Below are positions 55,024-63,317 of a stretch of 64,000 nt of DNA, in pieces; position 1 is the first letter of the stretch; every line of letters begins with the position of its first letter. The stretch lies in assembly GCF_008365405.1 (NCBI RefSeq), contig NZ_QOKV01000002.1:310001-374000 (forward strand), in the 5' to 3' direction. The DNA comes from Azospirillum brasilense (GTDB taxonomy: Bacteria > Pseudomonadota > Alphaproteobacteria > Azospirillales > Azospirillaceae). Made by a program: the position numbers and the translations under genes. The notes beneath the pieces are model-generated. The model saw only the letters and a program-made list of their open reading frames with translations, did no database searches and was not told where the DNA came from.

Positions 55024-55851
55024 ATGAACGAGATCCTCACCGGGCGCCGCCTCGCCGTCCTGCGCCGCAACACCGACCCGCGGCTGGAGTGGCTGTGCGC
55101 GCAGATCGCCCGCAACCGCTTCCTGCCCGTGCCGCCGCCGGACCGCGTGTTCATCGGCGACGGCGATTTCCGGGCCATCGGGGCGGAGTTCCTGCGCCAC
55201 TTCGTGCGCGTCGGCGGGCTGAAGCCGAAGCACCGCGTGCTGGAGATCGGCTGCGGCATCGGGCGCATGGCCGTGCCGCTGACCCAGTATCTCGACTCCA
55301 GCTACGACGGCGTCGACATCGTCGAGGACGGCATCCGCTGGTGCGCCGAGACGATCACCCCGGCCTATCCGGAATTCCGCTTCCGGACGCTCGACGTGGC
55401 GAACGCGCTCTACAACCCCGGCGGGGCGGAAGACGCGGCGCAGACCCGCCTGCCCTTCCCCGACGGCGGGCACGACTTCGTGATCCTGACCTCGGTCATC
55501 ACCCATCTGCGGACGGCGGAGACGGTGCGCTACGCCGCGGAGATCGCCCGCGTGCTGAAGCCGGGCGGGCGCTGCTTCCTCAGCCTGTTCCTGGTTGACG
55601 CCCGCGCGCGGGACGGCATCGCGAAGAAGACCGCCCGCCCGGCCTTCCTCGACGCCGCCGGGCCGGAGTTCATCGCCGACGAGGCCAACCCGAACGCCGC
55701 CGTCGCCTACAGCGAATCCTTCCTGCTCGACACCTTCGCGGAACAGGGGCTGCGCCCGGCGCGCGCGGTCCTGCGCGGCCACTGGAGCGGGCAGCGCAAC
55801 GCCGAGAATTTCCAGGATCTCCTGGTTCTGGAAAAGGAGGGCGCACGATGA
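55024..55851 (+). CDS. class I SAM-dependent methyltransferase
   Basis: A 275-residue Rossmann methyltransferase. Motif I is LEIGCGIGRMAVPL, the strand-2 acid is in GVDIVEDGIRW, and HDFVILTSVITHL is the motif IV region. It starts 4 bp after the GT2 stop codon and its own stop overlaps the GT4 start (ATGA). In such loci these enzymes O-methylate sugars at chain ends. No counterpart is present in the second cassette. Confidence 0.82.
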   Translation: MNEILTGRRLAVLRRNTDPRLEWLCAQIARNRFLPVPPPDRVFIGDGDFRAIGAEFLRHFVRVGGLKPKHRVLEIGCGIGRMAVPLTQYLDSSYDGVDIVEDGIRWCAETITPAYPEFRFRTLDVANALYNPGGAEDAAQTRLPFPDGGHDFVILTSVITHLRTAETVRYAAEIARVLKPGGRCFLSLFLVDARARDGIAKKTARPAFLDAAGPEFIADEANPNAAVAYSESFLLDTFAEQGLRPARAVLRGHWSGQRNAENFQDLLVLEKEGAR

Positions 55852-57149
55852 GCCTGCCCCGCGTCCTTGTCGTCGCGCACAACCACCCCAGCCTCCACCC
55901 CGGCGGCACGGAAATCTTCGCGCACGAGCTGTTCGGCAGCCTGAAGGCCAAGGGGGCCGAGGCCCTGTTCCTCGCCTGCACCAACGGCGTCCACCGCGAC
56001 CGCAAGCCCGGCACCAACCTCCAGACGCTGGGCCGCAGCGCCGACGAGGTGGTGCTGTGGGCCGGGCATTTCGATCACTTCTTCCAGAGCCAGATCGACC
56101 TGCACGGCATCGTGCCGGACCTGTCGAACCTGCTGCGCGCCTTCCAGCCGGACATCGTGCACATCCACCACACGCTGCTGCTGGGCGTGGAGATGCTTTT
56201 CCTGATCCGCCGCGTCTGCCCGCGGGCCCGCATCGTCTACACGCTGCACGACTACTACCCGATCTGCGCCAACGACGGGCAGATGGTGACGACGGGAAGC
56301 CACGCGCTGTGCCGTATGGCCTCGCCCGACGCCTGCCACCGCTGCTTCCCCGACCGGCCCGCCGACCAGTTTGTCCTACGGGAGAAGCACATCAAGGCGA
56401 TGTTCGGGCTGGTCGACCATTTCCTGGCACCCAGCGCCTTCCTGCGCGACCGCTACATCGCCTGGGGCATCGACCCGGACAGCATCTCCGTCATGGAGAA
56501 CGGGCGCCCGGCGGTCCGTCCGGCGCCGCACCGGCCGCTGCCCGCGGGCGCGCCGCGCAACGCCTTCGCCTATTTCGGCAACCTGAACCCCTTCAAGGGG
56601 ATCACCGTCGCGCTGGACGCCGCCGCCCGGCTGGAGAAGCAGGGACAGGACCTGACGCTCGCCGTCCATGGCGGCGCGCCGTTCCAGACCGACGCCTTCA
56701 AGGACAAGGTCGAGCAGGGCTTCAAGGGCGCCCGCGGCACCGCCGTCCGCCACGGCCCCTACCGGCGGGAAGAGATGCCCGAATTGATGGCCGCCGCCGA
56801 CTGGGTGGTGATGCCGTCGATCTGGTGGGAGAACGCCCCGCTGGTCATCCGCGAAGCCTTCCAGCACCGCCGCCCGGTCATCTGCAGCGGCATCGGCGGC
56901 ATGGCGGAATCGGTGACCGACGGGGTGGACGGGCTGCATTTCCGGGCGGGGGACGCCGCGGATCTGGCGCGCGTGATGACGCGCGCGATGACCGAGCCGG
57001 GCCTGTGGGACCGGCTCGTCTCCAACATGCCGGCGGTCCCGACGACCGAGGAGTCCGCCGAAAAACACGTCATTCTCTATGACGACATAATGAACGGTCC
57101 GGGGGGAACGCATGGGCAGGGTTCGATTGCGGGGAGCATCGCGGGATGA
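55848..57149 (+). CDS. GT4 family glycosyltransferase (cassette 1)
   Basis: A 433-residue GT-B fold transferase. The N-terminal domain opens VLVVAHNHPSLHPGGTEIFAHELF. The C-terminal domain has AYFGNLNPFKGITVALDA and the nucleotide-sugar region MPSIWWENAPLVIREAFQHRRPVICSGIGGM with the conserved Glu-x7-Glu geometry. Start and stop both overlap neighbours (ATGA). It is paralogous to the gene at 59361. Confidence 0.9.
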   Translation: MSLPRVLVVAHNHPSLHPGGTEIFAHELFGSLKAKGAEALFLACTNGVHRDRKPGTNLQTLGRSADEVVLWAGHFDHFFQSQIDLHGIVPDLSNLLRAFQPDIVHIHHTLLLGVEMLFLIRRVCPRARIVYTLHDYYPICANDGQMVTTGSHALCRMASPDACHRCFPDRPADQFVLREKHIKAMFGLVDHFLAPSAFLRDRYIAWGIDPDSISVMENGRPAVRPAPHRPLPAGAPRNAFAYFGNLNPFKGITVALDAAARLEKQGQDLTLAVHGGAPFQTDAFKDKVEQGFKGARGTAVRHGPYRREEMPELMAAADWVVMPSIWWENAPLVIREAFQHRRPVICSGIGGMAESVTDGVDGLHFRAGDAADLARVMTRAMTEPGLWDRLVSNMPAVPTTEESAEKHVILYDDIMNGPGGTHGQGSIAGSIAG

Positions 57150-59320
57150 GGGAACCGATCACCAAGGCCGACATCACGGCGGCCATTCTACTTGACGACG
57201 ACACGCTCGTCCTGTTCGGCGCCATCGACCGGGCGCTGCCCGCGCAGGGCGCCGTTCATCTCGACGGGTCGGTGGAGGGCCGCTACGCCGGACGCTCCTG
57301 GGCCGACGCCGAGGGCGAGCGCTGGTTCCTCGGCGGCATCCGCGTGCCGGGGCTGGCCCAGATGCGCCCGTCGCGCGTCGAACTGGCGGACGAGAAGGGG
57401 GAGCGCCTCGTCCTGCCGCGCCTGTCCAACGTCCGCACCAACCCGTCGCACCTCGTCTCGGCGCTGAAGGGCTTCCAGCCCGGCGCGCTGGCCGTGGCGC
57501 TGGATTTCGCGATCCAGCTCGCCGCCTCTTCCAAGGACGGGGCGGAGAACGAGTCCGACCGCATCGGGCGCCTGCTCTCGGGCCTCGCCCAGGAGGTGTC
57601 GCAGCCGGACGGCTTCGCCGAGGTGTTCGGGCGCTTTCGCGACGGCAGCCTGATGCTCCAGGGCTGGGCGCGCAGCTTCCGCAACGGCGCCCAGAAGATC
57701 CTGATCGAGGCGGAGGAGACCGCCGCCTACCGCGCCACCGCCGGGGCCTTCGCCCGCCCGGACCTGCCGCCAGAGGCGTCGGGCGTGATGGCGGTGCTGA
57801 CCGACCAGACCCCGCTTCCCACCGCCATCCGCCGCATCCACTACCGCGCCGCCGAGGGCTGGCGCCATCTGGAGATCTTCGAGCACCGCACCATCCTGCC
57901 CGATGGCGTGGCCTCCGCCCATGTGCGCGACATGCTGGGCAACATCCAGGACGCCGAGACGCGCCAGCGGATGACGCGGATCGCCGCGTCGCGCTACGAC
58001 GGTGCGGAAACGGTGTCGCGGCTCGACATCCCGGTGCGCACCGGTCTGGACATGGCGCTGCGCGTGCCGGGGGCCGGGCTGTTCGTCGCCGGCTGGCTGC
58101 TCGACCCGACGCGGCAGGTCCGCGCCGTCACGCTGAAGGGACCGGGCGTCGCCGTCCGGCTCGATGAGGGCTGGTCGCGGCTGGCCCGCCGCGACGTGAC
58201 GGAGGCCTTCCAGCATGACGGCCTGTTCGCTGGGCGCATGATCCCCGGCCAGGACCAGCACGGCTTCACCGCCTTCGCCGCCGAACCGTCGGGCCTGCCC
58301 CCGGGCGCCGAGTTCCATCTGGAGCTGGAACTGGCCGACGACCGCTGCGCCTTCCTGCCGCTGAGCTGCCTGCCGCCGGCTCCGGAAGCGCTGCGCCGCA
58401 TGCTGTCGCTGGTCAATCTGGACAGCCCGTCCATCGATACGCTGATCGCCCGCCATGTCGGACCGATGCTGCGCACCGCCCGCTCCCGCTCCGGCGCGCT
58501 GCCGTCGACCGGCGTGCACCCGATGGGCCGCCCGGTGAAGGCGCCGCGCGTCTCGGTGATCCTGCCGGTGACCGACGCGCGGGAGGATGTGGACCTGAAC
58601 ATCGCCCGCCTCGCCATCGACCCGGATTTCGCCGAGACTGAACTGCTGGTGGTCGCCGCCGCCGGCACGCACGAGCGGCTGGGCGGCGCCGTCCGTCAGG
58701 CCGCCGCCTTCTATCGCATGGCCGTCACCTTCGTGGCCGCTCCCGACGCCACCGACGCCTTCGAGGCGATGGCCGCCGCCCTGCCCCACGCCCGCGGCGA
58801 GCGGGTGCTGACGCTCTCCCCCTCCGTCCTGCCGACCGAGAAGGGCTGGCTGGCGGCGCTGGAGCGGGTGTCGCGCAAGTCCGGCGGGCCGGTGATGGTC
58901 AGCCCGACCCTGCTCTACGAGGACCATTCGATCCGCTTCGCCGGCATCATGGCGGTGGAGGGCTCGGACGGCGCCAAGACCTTCGAGCGCCGGTTCGCCG
59001 GCTACCCGCGCGACTGGCTGAAGGAGCAGGACGCGGCGACGGTGGACGCCGCCGCCCCGGAATGCGCGCTGCTGCCCAAGGACGCGCTGGTCCGGGCGCT
59101 GGCGACCATGGGCTCCTACATGGGGGCCGACCACAAGGGGCTGGATCTCTGCCTGCGCCTGCGCGCGCTGGGCGGGGCCTGCGTCTGGCTGCCCCGCGTC
59201 ACGCTGGTGGCGTTGGACGAGCAGCCGCGCGACGCGCACGCCGACCGCTGGCGCCGCGCCGGCGCCATGGTGGACCGCTGGAGCTTCGAGGACATCTGGT
59301 CCGCCCGCGCCGCCGCCTGA
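57146..59320 (+). CDS. degenerate GT2-like protein (pseudo-glycosyltransferase)
   Basis: A 724-residue paralogue of the protein at 52668. The shared module GLFVAGWLLDP is at 311-321 and the shared GT2 fold spans about 465-700. In it, the NSD metal site is replaced by SPS (558-560, in LSPSVLPTEKGW) and the catalytic YEDSD by DHKGLD (662-667). The NYGYSAANN block is lost entirely. It is therefore probably not a metal-dependent transferase and may be a scaffold or regulatory partner. Start ATG 57146 overlaps the GT4 stop. Confidence 0.8.
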   Translation: MREPITKADITAAILLDDDTLVLFGAIDRALPAQGAVHLDGSVEGRYAGRSWADAEGERWFLGGIRVPGLAQMRPSRVELADEKGERLVLPRLSNVRTNPSHLVSALKGFQPGALAVALDFAIQLAASSKDGAENESDRIGRLLSGLAQEVSQPDGFAEVFGRFRDGSLMLQGWARSFRNGAQKILIEAEETAAYRATAGAFARPDLPPEASGVMAVLTDQTPLPTAIRRIHYRAAEGWRHLEIFEHRTILPDGVASAHVRDMLGNIQDAETRQRMTRIAASRYDGAETVSRLDIPVRTGLDMALRVPGAGLFVAGWLLDPTRQVRAVTLKGPGVAVRLDEGWSRLARRDVTEAFQHDGLFAGRMIPGQDQHGFTAFAAEPSGLPPGAEFHLELELADDRCAFLPLSCLPPAPEALRRMLSLVNLDSPSIDTLIARHVGPMLRTARSRSGALPSTGVHPMGRPVKAPRVSVILPVTDAREDVDLNIARLAIDPDFAETELLVVAAAGTHERLGGAVRQAAAFYRMAVTFVAAPDATDAFEAMAAALPHARGERVLTLSPSVLPTEKGWLAALERVSRKSGGPVMVSPTLLYEDHSIRFAGIMAVEGSDGAKTFERRFAGYPRDWLKEQDAATVDAAAPECALLPKDALVRALATMGSYMGADHKGLDLCLRLRALGGACVWLPRVTLVALDEQPRDAHADRWRRAGAMVDRWSFEDIWSARAAA

Positions 59321-59360
59321 GTCCGCACGCCCCGCAAGCCCTTTCGAGATCGGCCCGACC

Positions 59361-60674
59361 ATGAGCAACAAGCGCGTCCTGATCATCAGCCACGGCCATC
59401 CCGCCTTCTCGCTGGGCGGCGCGGAGGTGGCCTCCTACAACCTGCACCAGGGGCTGCACGACCTGCCGGGCTGGGAGTGCCATTACTTGGCCCGCACCTC
59501 CCCGCCCGTGACACCGCACGGCAGCTCCGCCCTGATGGCGCTGCGCCAGAAGGAGCGGGAGGTCCTCTACTACGCCAACGACTACGACCATTTCCGGCTG
59601 TCGAACCGCAACCTGCCGGGGCTGGAGAAGGACTTCGTCCGCTATGTCCGCGACCTCCAGCCGGACGTGGTGAACTTCCATCATTTCCTGGGTCTGGGCA
59701 TCGAGACCATCCAGGCGATCCGGCAGGCGCTGCCGCGCGTGCCGATCGTGGTGACCTTCCACGAGTATCTGTCCATCTGCCACCACCACGGCCAGATGGT
59801 GAAGACCAGCCGCAACACGCTGTGCTACCGCGCCAGCCCGGCGGACTGCGCCGGCTGCTTCCCGCACATCGGCGAGGCGCAGTTCTTCAAGCGCGAGCTG
59901 TTCCTGAAGACCTTCCTGGAGCAGGCGGACTTCTACGTCAGCCCGTCGAACTTCCTGATCGACCGCTACGTCGACTGGGGCCTGCCCCGCGAGAAGTTCC
60001 GCATGATCGAGAACGGCCTGACCGTCGAGGGCATCGCCCCGCCCCGCCCGCTGGCCCGCGGCGGCAAGCGCAACCGCTTCGCCTTCTTCGGCCAGCTCAC
60101 CGAGTTCAAGGGCGCCCATGTGCTGGTCGAGGCGATCGGCCGGGTCTCGGAAAAGGCGTGGGGCGAGGACGGCGCGCTGATGATCTTCGGCGGCAACCTG
60201 GAGCGCCAGCCCGAGGCCTACCAGAAGAAGTTCAATGAGGCGGTGGAGCGTGCCGGCGACCGCGTGCGATTCTACGGCAGCTACCGCTCCGCCGAACTGC
60301 CCGGCCTGATGAAGGACGTGGACTGGGTAGTGATGCCCTCCATCTGGTGGGAAAACTCGCCGGTGGTGATCCAGGAGGCCTTCCTGCACGGCCGCCCGAT
60401 CATCTCCAGCAACATCGGCGGCATGGGCGAGAAGGTCACCCACGGCGTGGACGGCCTGCATTTCCGCAACGCCAGCGTCGAGGATCTGGTGGACCGCCTG
60501 ACCGAGGCGCTGACCACGCCGGATCTGTGGGACCGTCTGCGCATGCGGATCCGCCGCCCCATCGACCGCGCGGAAAGCGCCCGCCGCCACGCCGACGTGT
60601 TCGACGCGCTGATCGCGAATGCGGGCGGTGGTGCGGTGTCGATGCCCGAGCGGGCGGTGGCGCAGAAGCCGTGA
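59361..60674 (+). CDS. GT4 family glycosyltransferase (cassette 2)
   Basis: A 437-residue GT-B transferase, paralogous to 55848: it shares HGHPAFSLGGAEVASYNLHQ at the N-terminus, then FFGQLTEFKGAHVLVEAIG and MPSIWWENSPVVIQEAFLHGRPIISSNIGGM. It starts 40 bp after the degenerate GT2 gene, and its stop overlaps the ATG of the next gene. Its catalytic residues are intact, unlike its GT2 neighbour. Confidence 0.9.
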   Translation: MSNKRVLIISHGHPAFSLGGAEVASYNLHQGLHDLPGWECHYLARTSPPVTPHGSSALMALRQKEREVLYYANDYDHFRLSNRNLPGLEKDFVRYVRDLQPDVVNFHHFLGLGIETIQAIRQALPRVPIVVTFHEYLSICHHHGQMVKTSRNTLCYRASPADCAGCFPHIGEAQFFKRELFLKTFLEQADFYVSPSNFLIDRYVDWGLPREKFRMIENGLTVEGIAPPRPLARGGKRNRFAFFGQLTEFKGAHVLVEAIGRVSEKAWGEDGALMIFGGNLERQPEAYQKKFNEAVERAGDRVRFYGSYRSAELPGLMKDVDWVVMPSIWWENSPVVIQEAFLHGRPIISSNIGGMGEKVTHGVDGLHFRNASVEDLVDRLTEALTTPDLWDRLRMRIRRPIDRAESARRHADVFDALIANAGGGAVSMPERAVAQKP

Positions 60675-61966
60675 TGGGGATGTTCGTGCAGGACAACCGT
60701 TGCCCCCTCCTGCCCCCTCCCCCGCTGCGCGGGAGAGGGGGCAGGAGCAGAGCGGCGGCAGTTCCCTCCACCGCCAAAGGCGGGGGAGGGTTAGGGAGGG
60801 GGCAATGCACCCTGGCGCTGATCGCCTGCACCCTCCTAGCCACCCCCGCCACCGCCGCCGACCTCCGCGTCAGCGTCCCCGCGGGCGCGGCGCTGGAGAC
60901 CGTCTACGACCACCGCACCCAGGCCTGCGAGGACTGGGACGTGCCGGACGCCCCGGCGCGCGCCTGGAAGGCGGCGGACGGCAGCGTCCGGCTGCTCGCC
61001 GCGCACACCCGCGCGCGGACCTTGAGCGGTCCGTCGCTGAACGAGTTGCACCACGCCTGCCGCATCGTCTTCCAGTCGGCCAAGCGCGACGACCCCGCGC
61101 GCTTCGACGACATGGGCTGGCTGACCTCGCCCTACACGCTGGACGGCACGACCGTCTACGGGCTGGTCCACAACGAGTATCACGGCCACAAGCGCCGCGA
61201 CCTCTGCCCGACGGGCGACTACATGGCCTGCTGGTGGAACGCGCTGACCCTCACCGTCTCGCACGACGGCGGGCAGAGCTTCGGGCCGGCGCGCTACGTC
61301 GCCGGGGTGCCCTATCGCTTCCGTGGCGATCTGGGGAAGCGGGCCGGGCTGTTCGCGCCGAGCAACATCGTCGCGCGCGACGGCTGGTACTACGCGATGG
61401 CCTTCGCCGAGGGCATCGGCGCGCAGAAGCGCGGCGTCTGCCTGATGCGCACCCGCGACCTCGCCGATCCGGCGTCCTGGCGGGCGTGGGACGGGCGGGA
61501 TTTCACCGTCCGCTTCCGCGATCCCTACACCCAGGGCGAGGCCGATCCCGAGGCGTCGGTCTGCGCGCCGCTGCCGCCCGACCGGTTGCCCTTCACCGTC
61601 ACCAGCCTCGTCCGCCACACGCCGAGCGGCCTCTACGTCGCGGTGATGGCCGGGCGGCGGGCGGAGCGCAAAGGCGCGGAACCGGTGTCCGGCGTGTGGG
61701 TGTCGACCTCCGCCGACCTGATCGGCTGGTCCGCCCCCCGCCTCGCCTGGGCGGCACCGCTGCTCACCGACAAGAACTGTGCCGTGGACGAGAGCTTCTA
61801 CTACCCGGCCATTCTCGATCCGGACGCCAGAAGCCGGAATTTCGAGGACACGGATGGAAACGCCTGGCTCTACCTGACCCGGCTTGCCCAGAAAAACTGC
61901 AAGCCGACCAGGGATCGCGATCTGGTCCGAATAATGATCCGGGTCGAGTCGCCCCAAGGCGGCTAA
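60674..61966 (+). CDS. secreted sialidase/glycosidase-like propeller protein, N-terminus within a repeat
   Basis: A 430-residue reading frame if translation begins at ATG 60674 (overlapping the previous stop). Residues 1-45 are encoded by the REP-like element and are low-complexity Pro/Gly/Arg sequence. A signal peptide-like CTLALIACTLLATPATA follows and the mature protein starts near ADLRVSVPAG. The body has beta-propeller features of exo-sialidase or GH43-like proteins: WWNALTLTVSHDGGQSFGPA (an Asp-box-like SHDGGQSF) and VWVSTSADLIGWS. No catalytic set can be assigned. The true start is uncertain. Confidence 0.6.
   Translation: MGMFVQDNRCPLLPPPPLRGRGGRSRAAAVPSTAKGGGGLGRGQCTLALIACTLLATPATAADLRVSVPAGAALETVYDHRTQACEDWDVPDAPARAWKAADGSVRLLAAHTRARTLSGPSLNELHHACRIVFQSAKRDDPARFDDMGWLTSPYTLDGTTVYGLVHNEYHGHKRRDLCPTGDYMACWWNALTLTVSHDGGQSFGPARYVAGVPYRFRGDLGKRAGLFAPSNIVARDGWYYAMAFAEGIGAQKRGVCLMRTRDLADPASWRAWDGRDFTVRFRDPYTQGEADPEASVCAPLPPDRLPFTVTSLVRHTPSGLYVAVMAGRRAERKGAEPVSGVWVSTSADLIGWSAPRLAWAAPLLTDKNCAVDESFYYPAILDPDARSRNFEDTDGNAWLYLTRLAQKNCKPTRDRDLVRIMIRVESPQGG
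60700..60805. repeat. REP-like inverted repeat inside the 5' end of a gene
   Basis: TTGCCCCCTCC (60700-60710) and GGAGGGGGCAA (60795-60805) are perfect 11-bp inverted ends. Inside is a second hairpin with arms TGCCCCCTCCCCCGC (60711-60725) and GCGGGAGAGGGGGCA (60729-60743), with one mismatch. The composition matches the element at 9069-9213. It falls within the reading frame just before the signal peptide of the propeller protein. Confidence 0.7.
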
Positions 61967-62029
61967 AATTCATCAAGATAAAACCCGAACCCCGCAACCC
62001 TCCACCACCCCGACCCCAGGAGAATTAAA

Positions 62030-63217
62030 TTGGCTAACATCCTAGTCATGATTCCCTCCGGCGAAGTCTATGACCATGACTGCGTGCGGTGGTACAGCTA
62101 CCAGAACATTCAGCGTAGCATCAATCATTACCACAACATCGGCGACGCCTTCGTCTACGATTCCTCGCTGAAGCTGCTGACCTTCGACCGTCTCGACGTC
62201 GTGGAGATCCGCGAGTTCAAGCAGGAGGTGGTGGACCGGGCCAACGCCGAATACGATTACGTGTTCCTGCGCGGGTCGAACTACATCCACGACCACATGA
62301 CCTGGCCGGAGGGCACCGAGCAGGTGCTGTCCAAGCTGCGCATCCCGGTCATCGCCTTCGGCGTCGGCGCCCAGGCCCCGGCCACCGGCAAGCTGACGTT
62401 GTCGGACGAGAGCAAGCGCATCTGGCAGATGTTCGCCGACAAGTCCACGACGCTGGGCGTGCGCGGCACCTACACCGCCGAAGTGCTGTGGGACCTCGGC
62501 ATCAAGAACGTCCGCATCGTCGGCTGCCCGACCGCCTTCCGCAACCGCGATCCGGAGCTGCGCATCGACCTGCCGTCGCTGGACAGCGTGCGCAACGTCG
62601 GCATCACCATGCGCCGCGAGGTGTCCAGCCACTATTCGCCGGACGTGAAGACCTACCTCACCCGCCATCGCGACTTCGTCAAGGACATGAGCCGCCGCTT
62701 CGACACCGTCCTGATGATGCAGGGCGAGGTCGAGGAGAAGAAGCTGCTCTGGGGCACCGACGAGCAGAAGGCCGAGGCCTGGGACGAGCTGCACAACAAC
62801 AACTGGCTGAAGAACTGGTACTTCGACGAGGAGCTGGACGCGCTGTACCGCTCGCGCCTGTGGTACTCGGACGTCGTCGCCGACTATGAGAACATCGTGC
62901 GCTCGAAGGACCTCGTGCTGGGCTACCGCCTGCACGGCAACCTGATGGCGCTGTCGAACGGCACGCCGTCGGTCTATTTCAGCTACGACAGCCGCACGGC
63001 GGAGTTCGCGGAGACCTTCGCGATCCCCTGCTACGACGTCTACTCCGACAAGCCCTTCGTCCTGGAGGAATACTGGGACCAGAGCCTGTTCGAGAAGTTC
63101 AACCGCACCTTCTACCAGCGCTACCGCGACATGCGGGAGTTCCTGGACGAGAACTACATCCCGCACCGCATGCCCAGCCCGACCGCGCGCAAGACCCCGC
63201 AGCGCAAGGCGGCCTGA
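62030..63217 (+). CDS. polysaccharide pyruvyl transferase family protein
   Basis: A 395-residue protein starting at TTG 62030: an AGGAGA site lies 7 bp upstream and no ATG occurs before residue 7. The fold is the PF04230 pyruvyltransferase type, with RGSNYIHDHMTWPEG, PVIAFGVGAQAPATG, TLGVRGTYTAEVLWDLG and LVLGYRLHGNLMALSNGTPSVYFSYDSRT. The HGN motif is characteristic. Family members add ketal pyruvate to surface polysaccharide sugars. It follows the propeller gene by 63 bp and ends before a terminator. Confidence 0.85.
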   Translation: MANILVMIPSGEVYDHDCVRWYSYQNIQRSINHYHNIGDAFVYDSSLKLLTFDRLDVVEIREFKQEVVDRANAEYDYVFLRGSNYIHDHMTWPEGTEQVLSKLRIPVIAFGVGAQAPATGKLTLSDESKRIWQMFADKSTTLGVRGTYTAEVLWDLGIKNVRIVGCPTAFRNRDPELRIDLPSLDSVRNVGITMRREVSSHYSPDVKTYLTRHRDFVKDMSRRFDTVLMMQGEVEEKKLLWGTDEQKAEAWDELHNNNWLKNWYFDEELDALYRSRLWYSDVVADYENIVRSKDLVLGYRLHGNLMALSNGTPSVYFSYDSRTAEFAETFAIPCYDVYSDKPFVLEEYWDQSLFEKFNRTFYQRYRDMREFLDENYIPHRMPSPTARKTPQRKAA

Positions 63218-63235
63218 CGGCGGTTGCCGCAAAGA

Positions 63236-63277
63236 GGGGCGCCGGCTCCGGAGAGTGCTCTCCGGGACCGGCGCCCC
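63236..63277 (+). terminator. terminator-like hairpin after the pyruvyltransferase-like gene
   Basis: GGGGCGCCGGCTCCGGAGAG (63236-63255) pairs with CTCTCCGGGACCGGCGCCCC (63258-63277) around a two-base loop with two mismatches. A pyrimidine-rich GTTCCCGTTCCTTC follows. It separates the pyruvyltransferase gene from the last gene in the window. Confidence 0.8.
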
Positions 63278-63317
63278 GTTCCCGTTCCTTCTTCCGCCTT
63301 ACTCGCGAGTGCCCGCC

